A stretch of 64,000 nt of DNA from Thioalkalicoccus limnaeus. Lineage in GTDB: Bacteria; Pseudomonadota; Gammaproteobacteria; Chromatiales; Chromatiaceae. Of the stretch, positions 9,924 to 18,858 are shown in pieces (positions within the stretch are counted from its first letter, which is position 1; the number at the start of each line of letters is the position of its first letter). The stretch is taken from contig NZ_JBDKXB010000016.1 in the NCBI RefSeq assembly GCF_041197575.1, positions 11,939-75,938 on the forward strand, written 5' to 3'. The position numbers were made by a program, and so were the translations under genes. The notes under the pieces are model-generated. The model did not search any database and was not told where the DNA came from. It worked only from the letters and a program-made list of their open reading frames with translations.

Positions 9924-10874
9924 TCAGTTCACCGCTAACAACCCCTTGTTCGCCGCCAGCCAGTCGCGGAACGATTGGAGGCCAGGGTACAGTGCGCGCG
10001 CGATCGCCGGATCTCGCGCGGCACAGAAGTCGTCGTTGAAGTCATGCTTGAATTGGAACATGTTGCCGAGGTCTTCGGCACCGGGGAAACCCAGGCCCCG
10101 GTAGACCGCCGGTGGGATCGCCTGGTAGTGGACCGGCTCGCCAAGCGCGTCGCCAAGCGCATCGGCCATCTGCTCGCCGGTCAGGAGTTCGCCGGCGATC
10201 CCGATGGTCTGTCCGAGCGACTGCTCGCCGCGCTTGAAGATGCCGTAGGCACAGCGGCCGATATCCTCGGCGGCGATGCCCGGTAGACGCCGATCGCCCA
10301 TCGGCAATTGGAACACCAGGCGTCCATCGGCTTCGCGGCGCGGGCCCATGCCGAAGTGAATCAGGTTGTCCCAGTAGAACGACGTCAGCAGAAAGGTCGT
10401 CGGGACGCCCAGTTCGTCGAAGAATCGATTCGACTCGCCTTTGGCGTCGAAATGCGGGACCTTGTAGTGCTCCATCAGCGTCGGCATGCGGTCGTCCTCG
10501 AGCGGAACCCAGCGACGCGTATCCTCTAGCGTCGACCAGATCGCGTGACGCAGACCGACGGCGCGTGCCGCGTTGGCCATGTTTCGTGCCTGGTTCTTTT
10601 CCCGTTCCGGCGAGAAATGCTCCCAGAAGAAGGTCACGAAGAAGGCGCCATAGACGCCTTGCAGCGCGGCCCGGAGGCCGGCTTCGTCATCGATATCCGC
10701 GACGACCACCTCGGCACCCTGTTCGGCCAGCGCTCGGGCCTTTTCCGAGTTGGCATTGCGTGTGATGATCCGCGCCGCGAAACGGCGGTCCGGATCGGTG
10801 AGGATGGCACGCGCGAGGCCGCCACCTTGGGCACCGGTGGCGCCGAAAACCGCGATGATCTGTTGTTCGCTCAT
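9924..10874 (-). CDS. NmrA-like NAD(P)-binding protein
   Basis: 316 residues from the ATG at 10874, where the protein begins MSEQQIIAVFGATGAQGGGL; the frame is open 42 codons further upstream but that part has no Rossmann character. The Gly-rich GATGAQGGG loop followed by RFAARIITRNANSEKA and AEVVVADIDDEAGL is the NmrA/HSCARG branch of atypical short-chain dehydrogenases, which often act as redox sensors rather than enzymes. The middle part FFVTFFWEHFSPEREKNQA and DAKGESNRFFDELGVPTTFL fits the same family. No obvious metabolic partner is adjacent. Confidence 0.8.
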   Translation of the reverse strand: MSEQQIIAVFGATGAQGGGLARAILTDPDRRFAARIITRNANSEKARALAEQGAEVVVADIDDEAGLRAALQGVYGAFFVTFFWEHFSPEREKNQARNMANAARAVGLRHAIWSTLEDTRRWVPLEDDRMPTLMEHYKVPHFDAKGESNRFFDELGVPTTFLLTSFYWDNLIHFGMGPRREADGRLVFQLPMGDRRLPGIAAEDIGRCAYGIFKRGEQSLGQTIGIAGELLTGEQMADALGDALGEPVHYQAIPPAVYRGLGFPGAEDLGNMFQFKHDFNDDFCAARDPAIARALYPGLQSFRDWLAANKGLLAVN

Positions 10875-11111
10875 GGGTATGCTGCGGGACAACCCGGCCG
10901 CTTGGTCGGTACGGGGAAGCGTCATCGGCCTGGCTTCCTCGGATCGCAATCGGGCTCCCTTCCTCCATTCAGTCTCGGTTGAAAGAAAACGCCCCGCCAC
11001 CGAGGTGGCGGTGGCCGCGAGGGATCCGCAAAGGGGTCCAGCGCATGCAGACCTGACGCCTGCGAGGACATTCGGCTAACATGCGAAGTTTTGCCGGATT
11101 GGCGGACGAAA

Positions 11112-12203
11112 ATGGGATTCAAATGTGGTATCGTCGGCTTGCCCAACGTGGGCAAGTCCACGCTTTTCAATGCCTTGACTCAGGCCGCGATCGCGGCCGA
11201 GAACTACCCCTTCTGCACGATCGACCCGAACGTCGGGGTCGTGCCCTTGCCGGATTCGCGGCTCGACGTGATCGCTGACATCGTCAAACCGCAGAAGGTG
11301 GTTCCCACCACGGTGCAGTTCGTCGACATCGCCGGCTTGGTTGCCGGCGCATCGCAGGGCGAAGGGCTCGGCAACAAGTTCTTGGCCAACATTCGCGAAA
11401 CGGACGCGATCGCCCATGTCGTGCGGTGTTTCGCTGACGACGATGTCGTGCACGTCGCCGGGCGCGTCGATCCGATCGGCGATATCGAAGTGATCGAGAC
11501 CGAATTGGCCCTCGCTGATCTGGAGTCGATCGACCGGGCATTGGACCGGGCGACCCGTTCCGCCAAGACCGGCGACAAGACGATGCTTGCGCGCAAGACA
11601 CTGCTCGAACGGGTCCGCGCGCAACTCGACGCGGGCCGCCCGGTGCGGGCCATGGGCCTCAGCGAAGAGGAGCAGGTCATGTTGCGAGACCTCTTTCTGC
11701 TGACGGCGAAACCCGTCATGTACGTCGCGAACGTGGCCGAAGACGGTTTCGTCGATAACCCCTTTCTCGACCAGGTGGCCGCGCTCGCTGCGCGTGAAGG
11801 GGCTGAGGTCGTGCCGGTTTGCGCGGCCATCGAGGCGGAGATCCAGCGGCTGGATGCCGTCGAGCGCGCCGAGTTCCTGACCGATCTCGGGCTCGAGGAG
11901 CCCGGCCTGAACCGCGTCGTGTTGGCTGGATATCGGCTGTTGGGTCTGGAAACCTATTTCACCGCCGGTCCCAAGGAGGTGCGCGCCTGGACGATCCCCC
12001 AGGGGACCAAGGCCCCGCAAGCGGCCGGTGTGATCCATGGCGATTTTGAACGGGGTTTCATCCGTGCCGAGGTCATCGGCTATCGGGATTTCGTGGCCTG
12101 TCGCGGCGAGCAGGGGGCGCGTGAGGCGGGGCGGCTGCGCTCCGAGGGCAAGGACTATATCGTGTGCGACGGCGACGTGATCCATTTTCGCTTCAATGTC
12201 TGA
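11112..12203 (+). CDS. ychF: Redox-regulated ATPase YchF (Obg-like GTPase family)
   Basis: 363 residues from the ATG at 11112, giving the canonical start MGFKCGIVGLPNVGKSTLFN with the P-loop. A start seven codons upstream is open but not typical. DIAGLVAGASQGEGLGNKFL is the G3/switch region; the usual NKxD is replaced by NVAE as in all YchF proteins, which therefore prefer ATP. The C-terminal TGS domain ends KDYIVCDGDVIHFRFNV. Family length (363) matches exactly. The usual neighbours pth and rplY are not present. The last 11 bases overlap the convergent HPF-like gene. Confidence 0.95.
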   Translation: MGFKCGIVGLPNVGKSTLFNALTQAAIAAENYPFCTIDPNVGVVPLPDSRLDVIADIVKPQKVVPTTVQFVDIAGLVAGASQGEGLGNKFLANIRETDAIAHVVRCFADDDVVHVAGRVDPIGDIEVIETELALADLESIDRALDRATRSAKTGDKTMLARKTLLERVRAQLDAGRPVRAMGLSEEEQVMLRDLFLLTAKPVMYVANVAEDGFVDNPFLDQVAALAAREGAEVVPVCAAIEAEIQRLDAVERAEFLTDLGLEEPGLNRVVLAGYRLLGLETYFTAGPKEVRAWTIPQGTKAPQAAGVIHGDFERGFIRAEVIGYRDFVACRGEQGAREAGRLRSEGKDYIVCDGDVIHFRFNV

Positions 12204-12549
12204 TGCCGACGGCTTGCAGCGGTGGCGTCGCTTCCTCGCTAGTCTGTGGCAGCGTGGGGCGGATAAGGCGTCGTACCTGCACCTTGACCGCGGCAAAGGC
12301 GGCCAGCACGGCCTCTGTGGCCTCTCTCCTGGCCTCGCGGACGACGACCTGGCGTCCGCCCGGGAAATCGAGCTTCAACTCGCAACGGATTCGATGCCCA
12401 CGAACCGGATCGAACTCTTCGAGGATCTTTGCTTCGGTGCGGAGCCCCCGTTCTGGGAAGCGGGCGGCCAGGCGTTGCGCCTGCTGCTCGATGATCGATC
12501 GGATGCTGGCGTCCAAGGCCAGCAGGTCACCACTGATGCGGATTGACAT
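12193..12549 (-). CDS. HPF/RaiA-type ribosome-associated factor
   Basis: 118 residues. It starts MSIRISGDLLALDASIRSII and continues with EQQAQRLAARFPERG, a basic RGHRIRCELKLDFPGGRQVV beta segment and a helix VREARREATEAVLAAF. This beta-alpha-beta-beta-beta-alpha layout is that of hibernation-promoting factor and RaiA, which bind the small ribosomal subunit. Length is close to RaiA (113 aa). Sequence similarity is judged by pattern only. It is convergent with ychF. Confidence 0.6.
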   Translation of the reverse strand: MSIRISGDLLALDASIRSIIEQQAQRLAARFPERGLRTEAKILEEFDPVRGHRIRCELKLDFPGGRQVVVREARREATEAVLAAFAAVKVQVRRLIRPTLPQTSEEATPPLQAVGIRH

Positions 12550-12890
12550 GGATGATGGCTACCTCGGTGGGATCCCGGGCAATCGGAGTGTCCGGCGCGT
12601 GGATCCACGTGGATCAGAACTCAAAGGGGGCAGCAGCGCAGAGATGGAGGCTGCCAGACGGGCCGCGAGACATCCTGACGGACGTTGCCCCAGCCCTGCG
12701 TTTGTCGTCATTTGCGGCCGCCAGCGACCAATGCAAGTCGGCCTGCGAGCGGCCGGGCATCACGGATCAGGCGGTACTTGTAAACTTTGCGGCAAAAACC
12801 ACATAAAGTCTAGCTTGCCTGACAGGCATCGATGTGTTGCTCTATTTCCGAGAGCGTTACTCAGAAATTCTCAGCCTCGAGGGCCGGACC
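12550..12890. other. Intergenic stretch, 341 bases
   Basis: Upstream region shared by the divergent HPF-like gene and the small ORF at 12891. The part 12770-12870 is AT-richer than the rest and contains a TTGTAA-like and a CATAAA-like element plus the short palindrome GCCTGACAGGC, so it probably carries promoters. No gene recognised. Confidence 0.4.
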
Positions 12891-13082
12891 ATGATGCGAT
12901 ACGATTATCGGGAGACCCTGCAGACCTACGCCATCGAGCGCTTCCTCAGAGATTCGGCGCGCTACCTCGGTGTCAGCGCTGCATCGCTTGGCCCCGGCCC
13001 GATTCGCGTGTCCTTGCGTCGTCCGCTGAACGACGAGGCTCCGCCGTTGAGGCCCCCCGAATCGCCCCCGTCGCCTGGGTAG
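12891..13082 (+). CDS. Small hypothetical protein
   Basis: 63 residues from the ATG at 12891 (the frame is open 19 codons more). It begins MMRYDYRETLQTYAIERFLR, is polar and helical, and ends in a Pro-rich tail. Supporting signs are the AT-rich presumptive promoter region just upstream and a good intrinsic terminator about 80 bases downstream at 13164. Family unknown. Confidence 0.5.
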   Translation: MMRYDYRETLQTYAIERFLRDSARYLGVSAASLGPGPIRVSLRRPLNDEAPPLRPPESPPSPG

Positions 13083-13163
13083 CGGCGAGCCAGGCGAGGT
13101 GCGTCAGGCTGGCGCCGGCGTCATCGGTCGGCCCGGATGCACCTCAAGACTCCTTGTCGTGTT

Positions 13164-13188
13164 CCCCGCCTCTGCGCGGGGTTTTTTT
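13164..13188 (+). terminator. Intrinsic terminator
   Basis: Stem CCCCGC / GCGGGG with a six-base loop followed directly by seven T residues. This is the clearest rho-independent terminator in the window. It ends the transcript of the small ORF at 12891-13082 and isolates the exporter gene downstream. Confidence 0.85.
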
Positions 13189-13257
13189 CGCGTCTCGCAT
13201 CCGTGGGTGGCAATGGATGGCATACGGACTCGTTGCTGCGGTTTCGCTGGTTTCGCT

Positions 13258-14151
13258 ATGAAGCGCCACAGCGCAGCCGACTGGGTCATGCTCCTGGCCC
13301 TCACGGTGATGTGGGGCTCGTCCTTTTTGTCGACGAAAGTGGCACTTGGAAGCCTGCCGTTCGACTGGGTCGTCAGCGGGCGATTGCTGGTCGCAACGAT
13401 CATCCTGGTCCCCGTCGCGACGCTCGCGGTCGGGCGTTGGCCCCGTGGCTGGCGCGTCTGGTCGTTCTTCGTGTTGATGGCCCTGACCGGAAATCTGTTG
13501 CCTTTTTCGCTGATCGCGTGGGGCCAGCAATCGATCGATAGCGGACTCGCCGGTATCCTGATGGCGGTGATGCCGTTGGCGACGCTGAGCCTGGCGCACT
13601 TCCTGGTCCCCGGCGAACAGCTGACGCGATTCCGTGTCGGCGGTTTCCTGCTCGGTTTCGTTGGTGTCCTAGTCCTGCTCGGGCCGGCAACGGCGCTGCC
13701 GGACGTCGGCAACGAGGGCAACCTGCTGGCGATGTTGGCGGTGTTGGTCGGGGCCTGGTGTTACGCGGTCTCGGCGATCCTGGCGCGGCTGCGTCCCCCG
13801 AGCGATGCGGTGTCGACAGCGGCGGCGGTGACGACCATCGCGGCCCTGATGAGCCTCGTGTGGGTCGATGGGCCCGATCCAGCCTGGCTTATCGATGCCC
13901 CCTCCGCCACGGCCGCGCTGCTGTTTCTCGGCGTTTTCTCGACCGCAGCCGCCGCCGTCGTCTACTATCGCTTGATCAAGAGCGCCGGTCCCTCGTTCGT
14001 CTCGCAGCTCAATTTCCTGATCCCCCTGTGGGCCGTTGGCATCGGGATCCTCTTTCTCGGCGAGTCACCGCAACCGCACCACCTGCATGCGTTGGCCTTG
14101 ATCCTGGGCGGTATCGCGTTGACGCAGTTCGATCGGCGCCGCCCGCGGTAG
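13258..14151 (+). CDS. DMT-superfamily (EamA) transporter
   Basis: 297 residues from the ATG at 13258. The frame is open upstream, but that part overlaps the terminator. About ten hydrophobic helices are arranged as two EamA repeats (roughly 8-140 and 152-288). VMWGSSFLSTKVALGSLPF near the start and VYYRLIKSAGPSFVSQLNF in the second repeat are typical for this inner-membrane metabolite exporter family. Substrate unknown. Confidence 0.88.
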   Translation: MKRHSAADWVMLLALTVMWGSSFLSTKVALGSLPFDWVVSGRLLVATIILVPVATLAVGRWPRGWRVWSFFVLMALTGNLLPFSLIAWGQQSIDSGLAGILMAVMPLATLSLAHFLVPGEQLTRFRVGGFLLGFVGVLVLLGPATALPDVGNEGNLLAMLAVLVGAWCYAVSAILARLRPPSDAVSTAAAVTTIAALMSLVWVDGPDPAWLIDAPSATAALLFLGVFSTAAAAVVYYRLIKSAGPSFVSQLNFLIPLWAVGIGILFLGESPQPHHLHALALILGGIALTQFDRRRPR

Positions 14152-14173
14152 CGCACGAGTCAAGCGAGCGGCA

Positions 14174-14728
14174 TCAGTCGAACAGATTGTCGAAGGCCCG
14201 GGAAAAGGTTTTATAAGCTTCGTAGCCGTCCTTGTCCATGACCTGGTCGATGACCCAGCGGTTATCGTCGACCCGGCCCATCAGCGACTGGATCTCGTGG
14301 CCTAAGTGGCGCAAGAACGCATAACTCGGACCATCCTCCGCCAATTGGAAGGCGGCGTACTCGTCGGAACGCTGGTTCAGCCGCTCGATGAAGGGGCGGC
14401 CATAGTCGCCGGAGCCGAACAGGTCCAGGCTGTTGTCCTGGACATGCTCGGTGACCCTGGCCGCGAACTGCGTGATCAGCGTGCGTCGATCCGTCTCATC
14501 GAGACGGCGATGCGCGAGCCGATCGGCGATCTGGATCAGGAATACCAGATATTCCTCGATCACATCGATCCGTTGTCGATCGTCTCGGTAGACGAAGCGT
14601 TCGCAGTGCAGATTGATCGCTTTGTCCAGCGCGATGCGCCAGGCGATGAAGGCCAGGGCGCCGGCGATCTCGGGCAAAGATCGCTCGGCGTCCTCATTCA
14701 TCCAGTGGCTCTTGATTCTCAGCGCCAT
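14174..14728 (-). CDS. Conserved-looking helical protein of unknown function
   Basis: 184 residues, acidic and mostly helical, with no signal peptide, membrane span or recognised motif. Notable stretches are HCERFVYRDDRQRIDVIEEY, then EHVQDNSLDLFGSGDYGRPF and AFLRHLGHEIQSLMGRVDD. Its start lies 4 bases after the mepA stop, so it is probably translationally coupled to mepA as the third gene of the Hpt-mepA operon. Met10 (14701) is an alternative start. Confidence 0.65.
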   Translation of the reverse strand: MALRIKSHWMNEDAERSLPEIAGALAFIAWRIALDKAINLHCERFVYRDDRQRIDVIEEYLVFLIQIADRLAHRRLDETDRRTLITQFAARVTEHVQDNSLDLFGSGDYGRPFIERLNQRSDEYAAFQLAEDGPSYAFLRHLGHEIQSLMGRVDDNRWVIDQVMDKDGYEAYKTFSRAFDNLFD

Positions 14729-14731
14729 CGT

Positions 14732-15571
14732 TCAGGGTCCGTAGAGCAAAGCCTGGCACGCGGCAGGCATCGGATCCGGCTGGCGCGCACCGCCAGGCGC
14801 CGGCGGCCGACGTGCTTCATCGCTGAACCACCAGGCGAGTTCCGCGCCGCAGCCGTCGCCAACCGGTAGCGGGGGGGTCGCGATACACTCGGGGCTGCTC
14901 GGTGGACAGGCCAGGCGGACATGGAAATGGGCATCGTGTCCGCGCCAGGGTCGCACACGACGTAGCCATTCGCGATCACCGGTTTCGCTTTCGCACAGCG
15001 CACGCTTGATGACCGGATTGACGAAGATTCGGTCCACGCGCGGATCCGTGGCCGCGGCCTGGAGCAGGAAACGCTGGGGCGGGCCCCAGTGGACGCTGAG
15101 CCCGGACCCATCCGGCTGCACCATGCTGGGCAAGGCCCCGATGTCGCCGGCACGCCAGGCAACGCTTTGCATCGTCGGCACCAGTCGAAACCAGATGTCG
15201 ACATCCAGGCCGTTCTGGTGGCTGACGTGCAGGGAATCCATCAGCCCCCCGCGCGGCTGCGCCAGATCGCCGACGAGCATGACGAGATCCTGGTGACGGG
15301 CCAGCCGTTCGCCCAGATCCTCGACGAATTCGACCAGTCTCGGGTAGCCGTGGTAGCGGTTTCTTTCGCGGCGAATGCTCAGATACCCGACGCCCGCCTC
15401 GGGCAGCGCGACGGCGCCGGCTACGCAACCATTCGCCGCTGCGCCGATCACGGCCGGTGGGCCGGCACTCGGGGTCGTGATCCCGGCCCAGGGACTGGCC
15501 TCGGCGACACCGGCCACGAGCGCCGTCACCACGAGGATGAACCCAATGCGTCGCGCGCGGCCGATCTGCAT
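14732..15571 (-). CDS. mepA: Penicillin-insensitive murein endopeptidase (peptidase M74)
   Basis: 279 residues from the ATG at 15571, preceded by AAGGG at good spacing and giving a clean signal peptide (MQIGRARRIGFILVVTALVA...AEA). The frame continues to an ATG at 15631, 8 bases from the upstream gene, which would add 20 residues. Zinc-binding motifs of the M74 family are visible: SLHVSHQNGLDVDIWFRLV (His and Asp ligands) and GHDAHFHVRLACP (His-X-His). The enzyme cleaves D-Ala-meso-DAP cross-links in the periplasm. Confidence 0.9.
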   Translation of the reverse strand: MQIGRARRIGFILVVTALVAGVAEASPWAGITTPSAGPPAVIGAAANGCVAGAVALPEAGVGYLSIRRERNRYHGYPRLVEFVEDLGERLARHQDLVMLVGDLAQPRGGLMDSLHVSHQNGLDVDIWFRLVPTMQSVAWRAGDIGALPSMVQPDGSGLSVHWGPPQRFLLQAAATDPRVDRIFVNPVIKRALCESETGDREWLRRVRPWRGHDAHFHVRLACPPSSPECIATPPLPVGDGCGAELAWWFSDEARRPPAPGGARQPDPMPAACQALLYGP

Positions 15572-15638
15572 CCCGGCCCTTACCGCGACGACGTCGCCTC
15601 CGGAAGGCACGATGCGGGTCGAACTACTCATGTCTCGA

Positions 15639-16013
15639 TCATCCCCGTTCAGGCAAGTCTTGCACCAGTTGCATCAGGCCCCGGGCGGCCTCGTCGACAC
15701 GCGCCATGTCCACGCGGAGATCCGCGCCGGATCCAGCCGCTTGCTCCAAGGCCGCCAACGCCCGATCGAGCGCCGGCACGCCGCAATAGCGGGTCGCGCC
15801 GCGAAGGCGGTGAGCCATCTCGACCACCTCGGTCTCCATCCCCATGTCGACGGCACGCCGAATTCGTGCCAGATCGTCGGGCAGGGCCACGACCAACGCC
15901 GCCAACAGGTCGGCGGCGAGGGCGGCATCGCCGCCGGCCGCGGCTTGTGCTGCGGCCTCGTCGCGAACCTGGTCATCCGGTGCTTCCTCGCGGTGCCATC
16001 CCATCATAGCCAC
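15639..16013 (-). CDS. Stand-alone histidine phosphotransfer (Hpt) domain protein
   Basis: 124 residues and almost nothing but an Hpt domain: the phospho-accepting His lies in EMAHRLRGATRYCGVPALDR at about residue 67. This variant (HRLRGATRYCGVP) is the one found at the C-terminus of BarA/GacS-type hybrid kinases. Two helices before and one after complete the four-helix bundle. It has no kinase or receiver domain and none is adjacent. It heads the minus-strand operon with mepA and is divergent from cysM, next to which gacS lies close by in Pseudomonas. Confidence 0.8.
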   Translation of the reverse strand: MAMMGWHREEAPDDQVRDEAAAQAAAGGDAALAADLLAALVVALPDDLARIRRAVDMGMETEVVEMAHRLRGATRYCGVPALDRALAALEQAAGSGADLRVDMARVDEAARGLMQLVQDLPERG

Positions 16014-16267
16014 CTACTCCCGTGTTCGGACCAGCCCGGGTGATACCGGTATCCGGCAAGAGACCTCGAAGTCATCGTCCATCGCGGCACCGGCAACCGG
16101 TCCACGGCGTTGCTGACCTCCCGGCACCCCTTTTAACGCGCCCCCGCCTGGTTTAGCAAGATTTCCAGTCTCTCTTGCCCGCCCTGTCCCTTCCTTTTGC
16201 CCTCGCGAACCAACTGTTGCACAATCGTGTCGGTCAATAGCTTCTTGTGATCGCTCGATCGTTACCG

Positions 16268-17158
16268 ATGACCCTGCCCACAATCGAGGACTTCGTCGGC
16301 CGCACGCCATTGGTGCGGTTGCAGCGCCTTCCGGGCGCGACCGGCAACCAACTGCTCGTCAAACTGGAGGGCAGCAATCCGGCCGGTTCAGTCAAGGATC
16401 GCCCGGCAGTGCGGATGATCCAGGGTGCCGAGGGCCGCGGCGAGATCCAGCCGGGCGACACCCTGATCGAGGCGACCAGCGGTAACACCGGGATCGCGTT
16501 GGCGATGGCCGCGGCGATCAAGGGCTACCGGATGGTCCTGATCATGCCCGAGCACATGAGTCGTGAACGGCGGGCGGTGATGCGCAGCTTCGGTGCCGAG
16601 ATCATCCTGACACCGCGTGCCGGCAGTATGGAGGCCGCGATCGACCTGGCCAACGAGATGGCGGCGCGCGGCGAAGGGCGGCGCCTCGATCAGTTCGCGA
16701 ACCCCGACAACCCGGCCGCGCATTACGAAACCACCGGCCCCGAGATCTGGCGCGACACCGATGGCGGTGTGACCCATTTCGTCAGCGCGATGGGCACTAC
16801 CGGCACCATCATGGGGACCGGGCGCTATCTGAAGGAACATAACCCGGCGATCCAGATCGTCGGGGTCCAGCCGGCGGAGGGTGCCAGCATCCCGGGGATC
16901 CGGCGCTGGCCGGAAGCCTATCTCCCGAAGATCTACGATCCCGCGCGGGTCGATCGCATCATCGACGTCTCCCAGGCTCAGGCCGAGCAGACGGCGCGCG
17001 ATCTCGCGTCCCGGGAAGGCATCTTCGCTGGGATCTCGTCGGGTGGTGCGGTTGCGGCGGCGCTCGCACTATCGGCCGAGGTCCAGGATGCGATTATCGT
17101 CGCGATCATCTGTGACCGGGGCGATCGCTATCTGTCGACCGGCGTCTTCCCCGATTAA
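16268..17158 (+). CDS. cysM: Cysteine synthase B (O-acetylserine sulfhydrylase B)
   Basis: 296 residues from the ATG at 16268 (seven more open codons upstream). It begins MTLPTIEDFVGRTPLVRLQR, with the PLP lysine in GSNPAGSVKDRPAV (Lys43) and the phosphate loop ATSGNTGIALAMAA. ETGTT-like GTTGTIMGTGRYLKEH and GISSGGAVAA are also typical. It makes cysteine from O-acetylserine and sulfide or thiosulfate in the cytoplasm. Its tight pairing with rlmD (11 bases) is the order known from Pseudomonas, where relA follows; relA is absent here. Confidence 0.95.
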   Translation: MTLPTIEDFVGRTPLVRLQRLPGATGNQLLVKLEGSNPAGSVKDRPAVRMIQGAEGRGEIQPGDTLIEATSGNTGIALAMAAAIKGYRMVLIMPEHMSRERRAVMRSFGAEIILTPRAGSMEAAIDLANEMAARGEGRRLDQFANPDNPAAHYETTGPEIWRDTDGGVTHFVSAMGTTGTIMGTGRYLKEHNPAIQIVGVQPAEGASIPGIRRWPEAYLPKIYDPARVDRIIDVSQAQAEQTARDLASREGIFAGISSGGAVAAALALSAEVQDAIIVAIICDRGDRYLSTGVFPD

Positions 17159-17169
17159 CGGCCAGGCTC

Positions 17170-18510
17170 ATGACCCGCAAACGCAAAGCGCTGCCCGAGA
17201 CGCCGATCGAGGTCGAGATCGAATCCTTGACCCATGACGGACGCGGGCTAGCCCATGTCGACGGCAAGGCCCTGTTCGTCGATGGGGCCTTGGCTGGCGA
17301 ACGGGTCAGTGTTCGCTATACCCGTTGTCAGCGACGCTTCGACGAGGGGCGGGTCGTGGCCGTGCATGAGGCAGCACCGGAACGGGTCACCCCGCGCTGT
17401 CCCCATTTCGGTGTCTGCGGCGGCTGTTGCCTGCAACACATGGCAGCGGGCGCGCAGATCGGTATGAAACAGCGGATCCTCGCCGACGTCTTGAAACGGA
17501 TCGGGCAGGTGACGCCCGAGACTTGGCTGGATCCCCTGTCGGCCGAATCCTGGGGCTATCGGCGCAAGGCGCGGCTCGGGGTCCGCTATGTCGCGAAGAA
17601 AGGCCGTGTGCTGGTCGGTTTTCGTGAGCGCGGAACCTCGTTCATCACCGACCTGACCCGTTGCGAGATCCTTCATCCTTCGGTCGGTGAGCAGATCGCA
17701 GCCATCGCCGACGCGTTGCAGCCGCTGGCGATCCGTGCGCAGATTCCGCAGATCGAGTTTGCGATGGGTGACGGACCAGGGGTCCTCGTCGTGCGTGCGC
17801 TGACCCCGCCGGGACCGGCCGATCAAGCGCGACTCGTCGCGCTCGGGGCTGCGACCGGTTTGCACATCTATCTCCAAGAGGGTGGTGTCGACAGCATCCG
17901 GCCACTACCTGGGCAAGAGGCCGCTCTGCACTATGAGTTGCCTCGTCATGCGGTTCGCATCGGTTTCGAGCCGACCGACTTCACGCAGGTCAATCTGCCA
18001 CTCAATCGCCTGATGGTCGATCGAGCGCTCGAGTTGCTCGATCCGCAACCCGACGAAGCGGTGCTGGATCTCTTCTGCGGCCTGGGGAATTTCACGTTGC
18101 CGCTCGCGCGTCGCGCCGGTCGGGTCGTCGGCGTCGAAGGGGATCCCGGGCTGGTCACGCGGGCGCGCCGCAACGCCGAACGCAATCAGATCACGCAGGC
18201 TCATTTCGAGGCCGCCGATCTGTATGGCGACGAAGTCGCCCGAGCGCCCTGGCTTCAGGAGCGCTTCTCGAAGGCCCTCCTCGATCCGCCGCGCAGCGGA
18301 GCACTTGCGGTACTCGATTGGCTACCCCGTCTCGGTGTGCGACGGATCCTCTACGTGTCCTGCTACCCCACGACCCTCGCCCGCGATGCCGATCGGTTGG
18401 TCAATGGCCTCGGCTATCGCCTGGTCGCCGCTGGCGCGATGGACATGTTCCCGCACACGGGGCATCTGGAATCGATGGCCCTGTTCGAGCGCGACGCGCC
18501 GACGCCCTGA
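17170..18510 (+). CDS. rlmD: 23S rRNA (uracil-1939-C5)-methyltransferase RlmD
   Basis: 446 residues. An N-terminal TRAM domain (IEVEIESLTHDGRGLAHVDG) is followed by the Fe-S cysteines CPHFGVCGGCCLQHM. The Rossmann methyltransferase has VLDLFCGLGNFTLPLARRAG (SAM binding), the DPPR-containing LLDPPRSGA and the catalytic region RILYVSCYPTTLARD. It modifies U1939 of 23S rRNA. Gene pair with cysM. Confidence 0.95.
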   Translation: MTRKRKALPETPIEVEIESLTHDGRGLAHVDGKALFVDGALAGERVSVRYTRCQRRFDEGRVVAVHEAAPERVTPRCPHFGVCGGCCLQHMAAGAQIGMKQRILADVLKRIGQVTPETWLDPLSAESWGYRRKARLGVRYVAKKGRVLVGFRERGTSFITDLTRCEILHPSVGEQIAAIADALQPLAIRAQIPQIEFAMGDGPGVLVVRALTPPGPADQARLVALGAATGLHIYLQEGGVDSIRPLPGQEAALHYELPRHAVRIGFEPTDFTQVNLPLNRLMVDRALELLDPQPDEAVLDLFCGLGNFTLPLARRAGRVVGVEGDPGLVTRARRNAERNQITQAHFEAADLYGDEVARAPWLQERFSKALLDPPRSGALAVLDWLPRLGVRRILYVSCYPTTLARDADRLVNGLGYRLVAAGAMDMFPHTGHLESMALFERDAPTP

Positions 18511-18513
18511 TCG

Positions 18514-18550
18514 GGGGCCTGGGATCAGGGGCCTGGGATCAGGGGCCTGG
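18514..18550. repeat. 14-bp tandem repeat, 2.6 copies
   Basis: Unit GGGGCCTGGGATCA repeated at 18514 and 18528 with a partial third copy (GGGGCCTGG) at 18542, starting just after the rlmD stop codon. Likely a slipped-strand expansion in non-coding DNA. Confidence 0.85.
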
Positions 18551-18678
18551 TCGACACTGACCGATCATCGACTGCGTGGTCGAGTGCCGTGCTGATTCCC
18601 TGGCATGATGCCCGAGAGCCCGCGTCGTGTCAGAGCACCTGTAACCCCTTGGATGGCTTCGCATGGCGCCGGCATCGG

Positions 18679-18858
18679 TCATTCACCGGCCTCGACGACG
18701 ACTCCCTGGCCATCGAGACCTTCGACGATGACGAGCTTGCCGAGCGTCGGATGGCGCACCGCGGTCACGGTGTATGCCTCGGTCTCCTTGGTCAACACGA
18801 TGTGCCCTTCATCCTTCAGATCCTGCAACAAGGTCTGTTCGGCGTCGAATGCACGCAT
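18679..18858 (-). CDS. Small acidic protein (59 aa) with a strong ribosome binding site
   Basis: The ATG at 18858 is preceded by GAGGAGG eight bases upstream, a near-ideal Shine-Dalgarno rarely seen elsewhere in this window. The 59-residue product starts MRAFDAEQTLLQDLKDEGHI and continues VLTKETEAYTVTAVRHPTLG, ending in an acidic tail. The pattern of alternating Val/Thr strands after a short helix suggests a small alpha/beta fold. Family not recognised. It is flanked by 168 bases to rlmD and 384 bases to gyrA. Confidence 0.65.
   Translation of the reverse strand: MRAFDAEQTLLQDLKDEGHIVLTKETEAYTVTAVRHPTLGKLVIVEGLDGQGVVVEAGE

Noticed and set aside
14720..14770. Sigma-54 type promoter (TGGCAC...)
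   Set aside because: The TGGCAC at 14755 lies inside mepA and lacks a properly spaced GC element.
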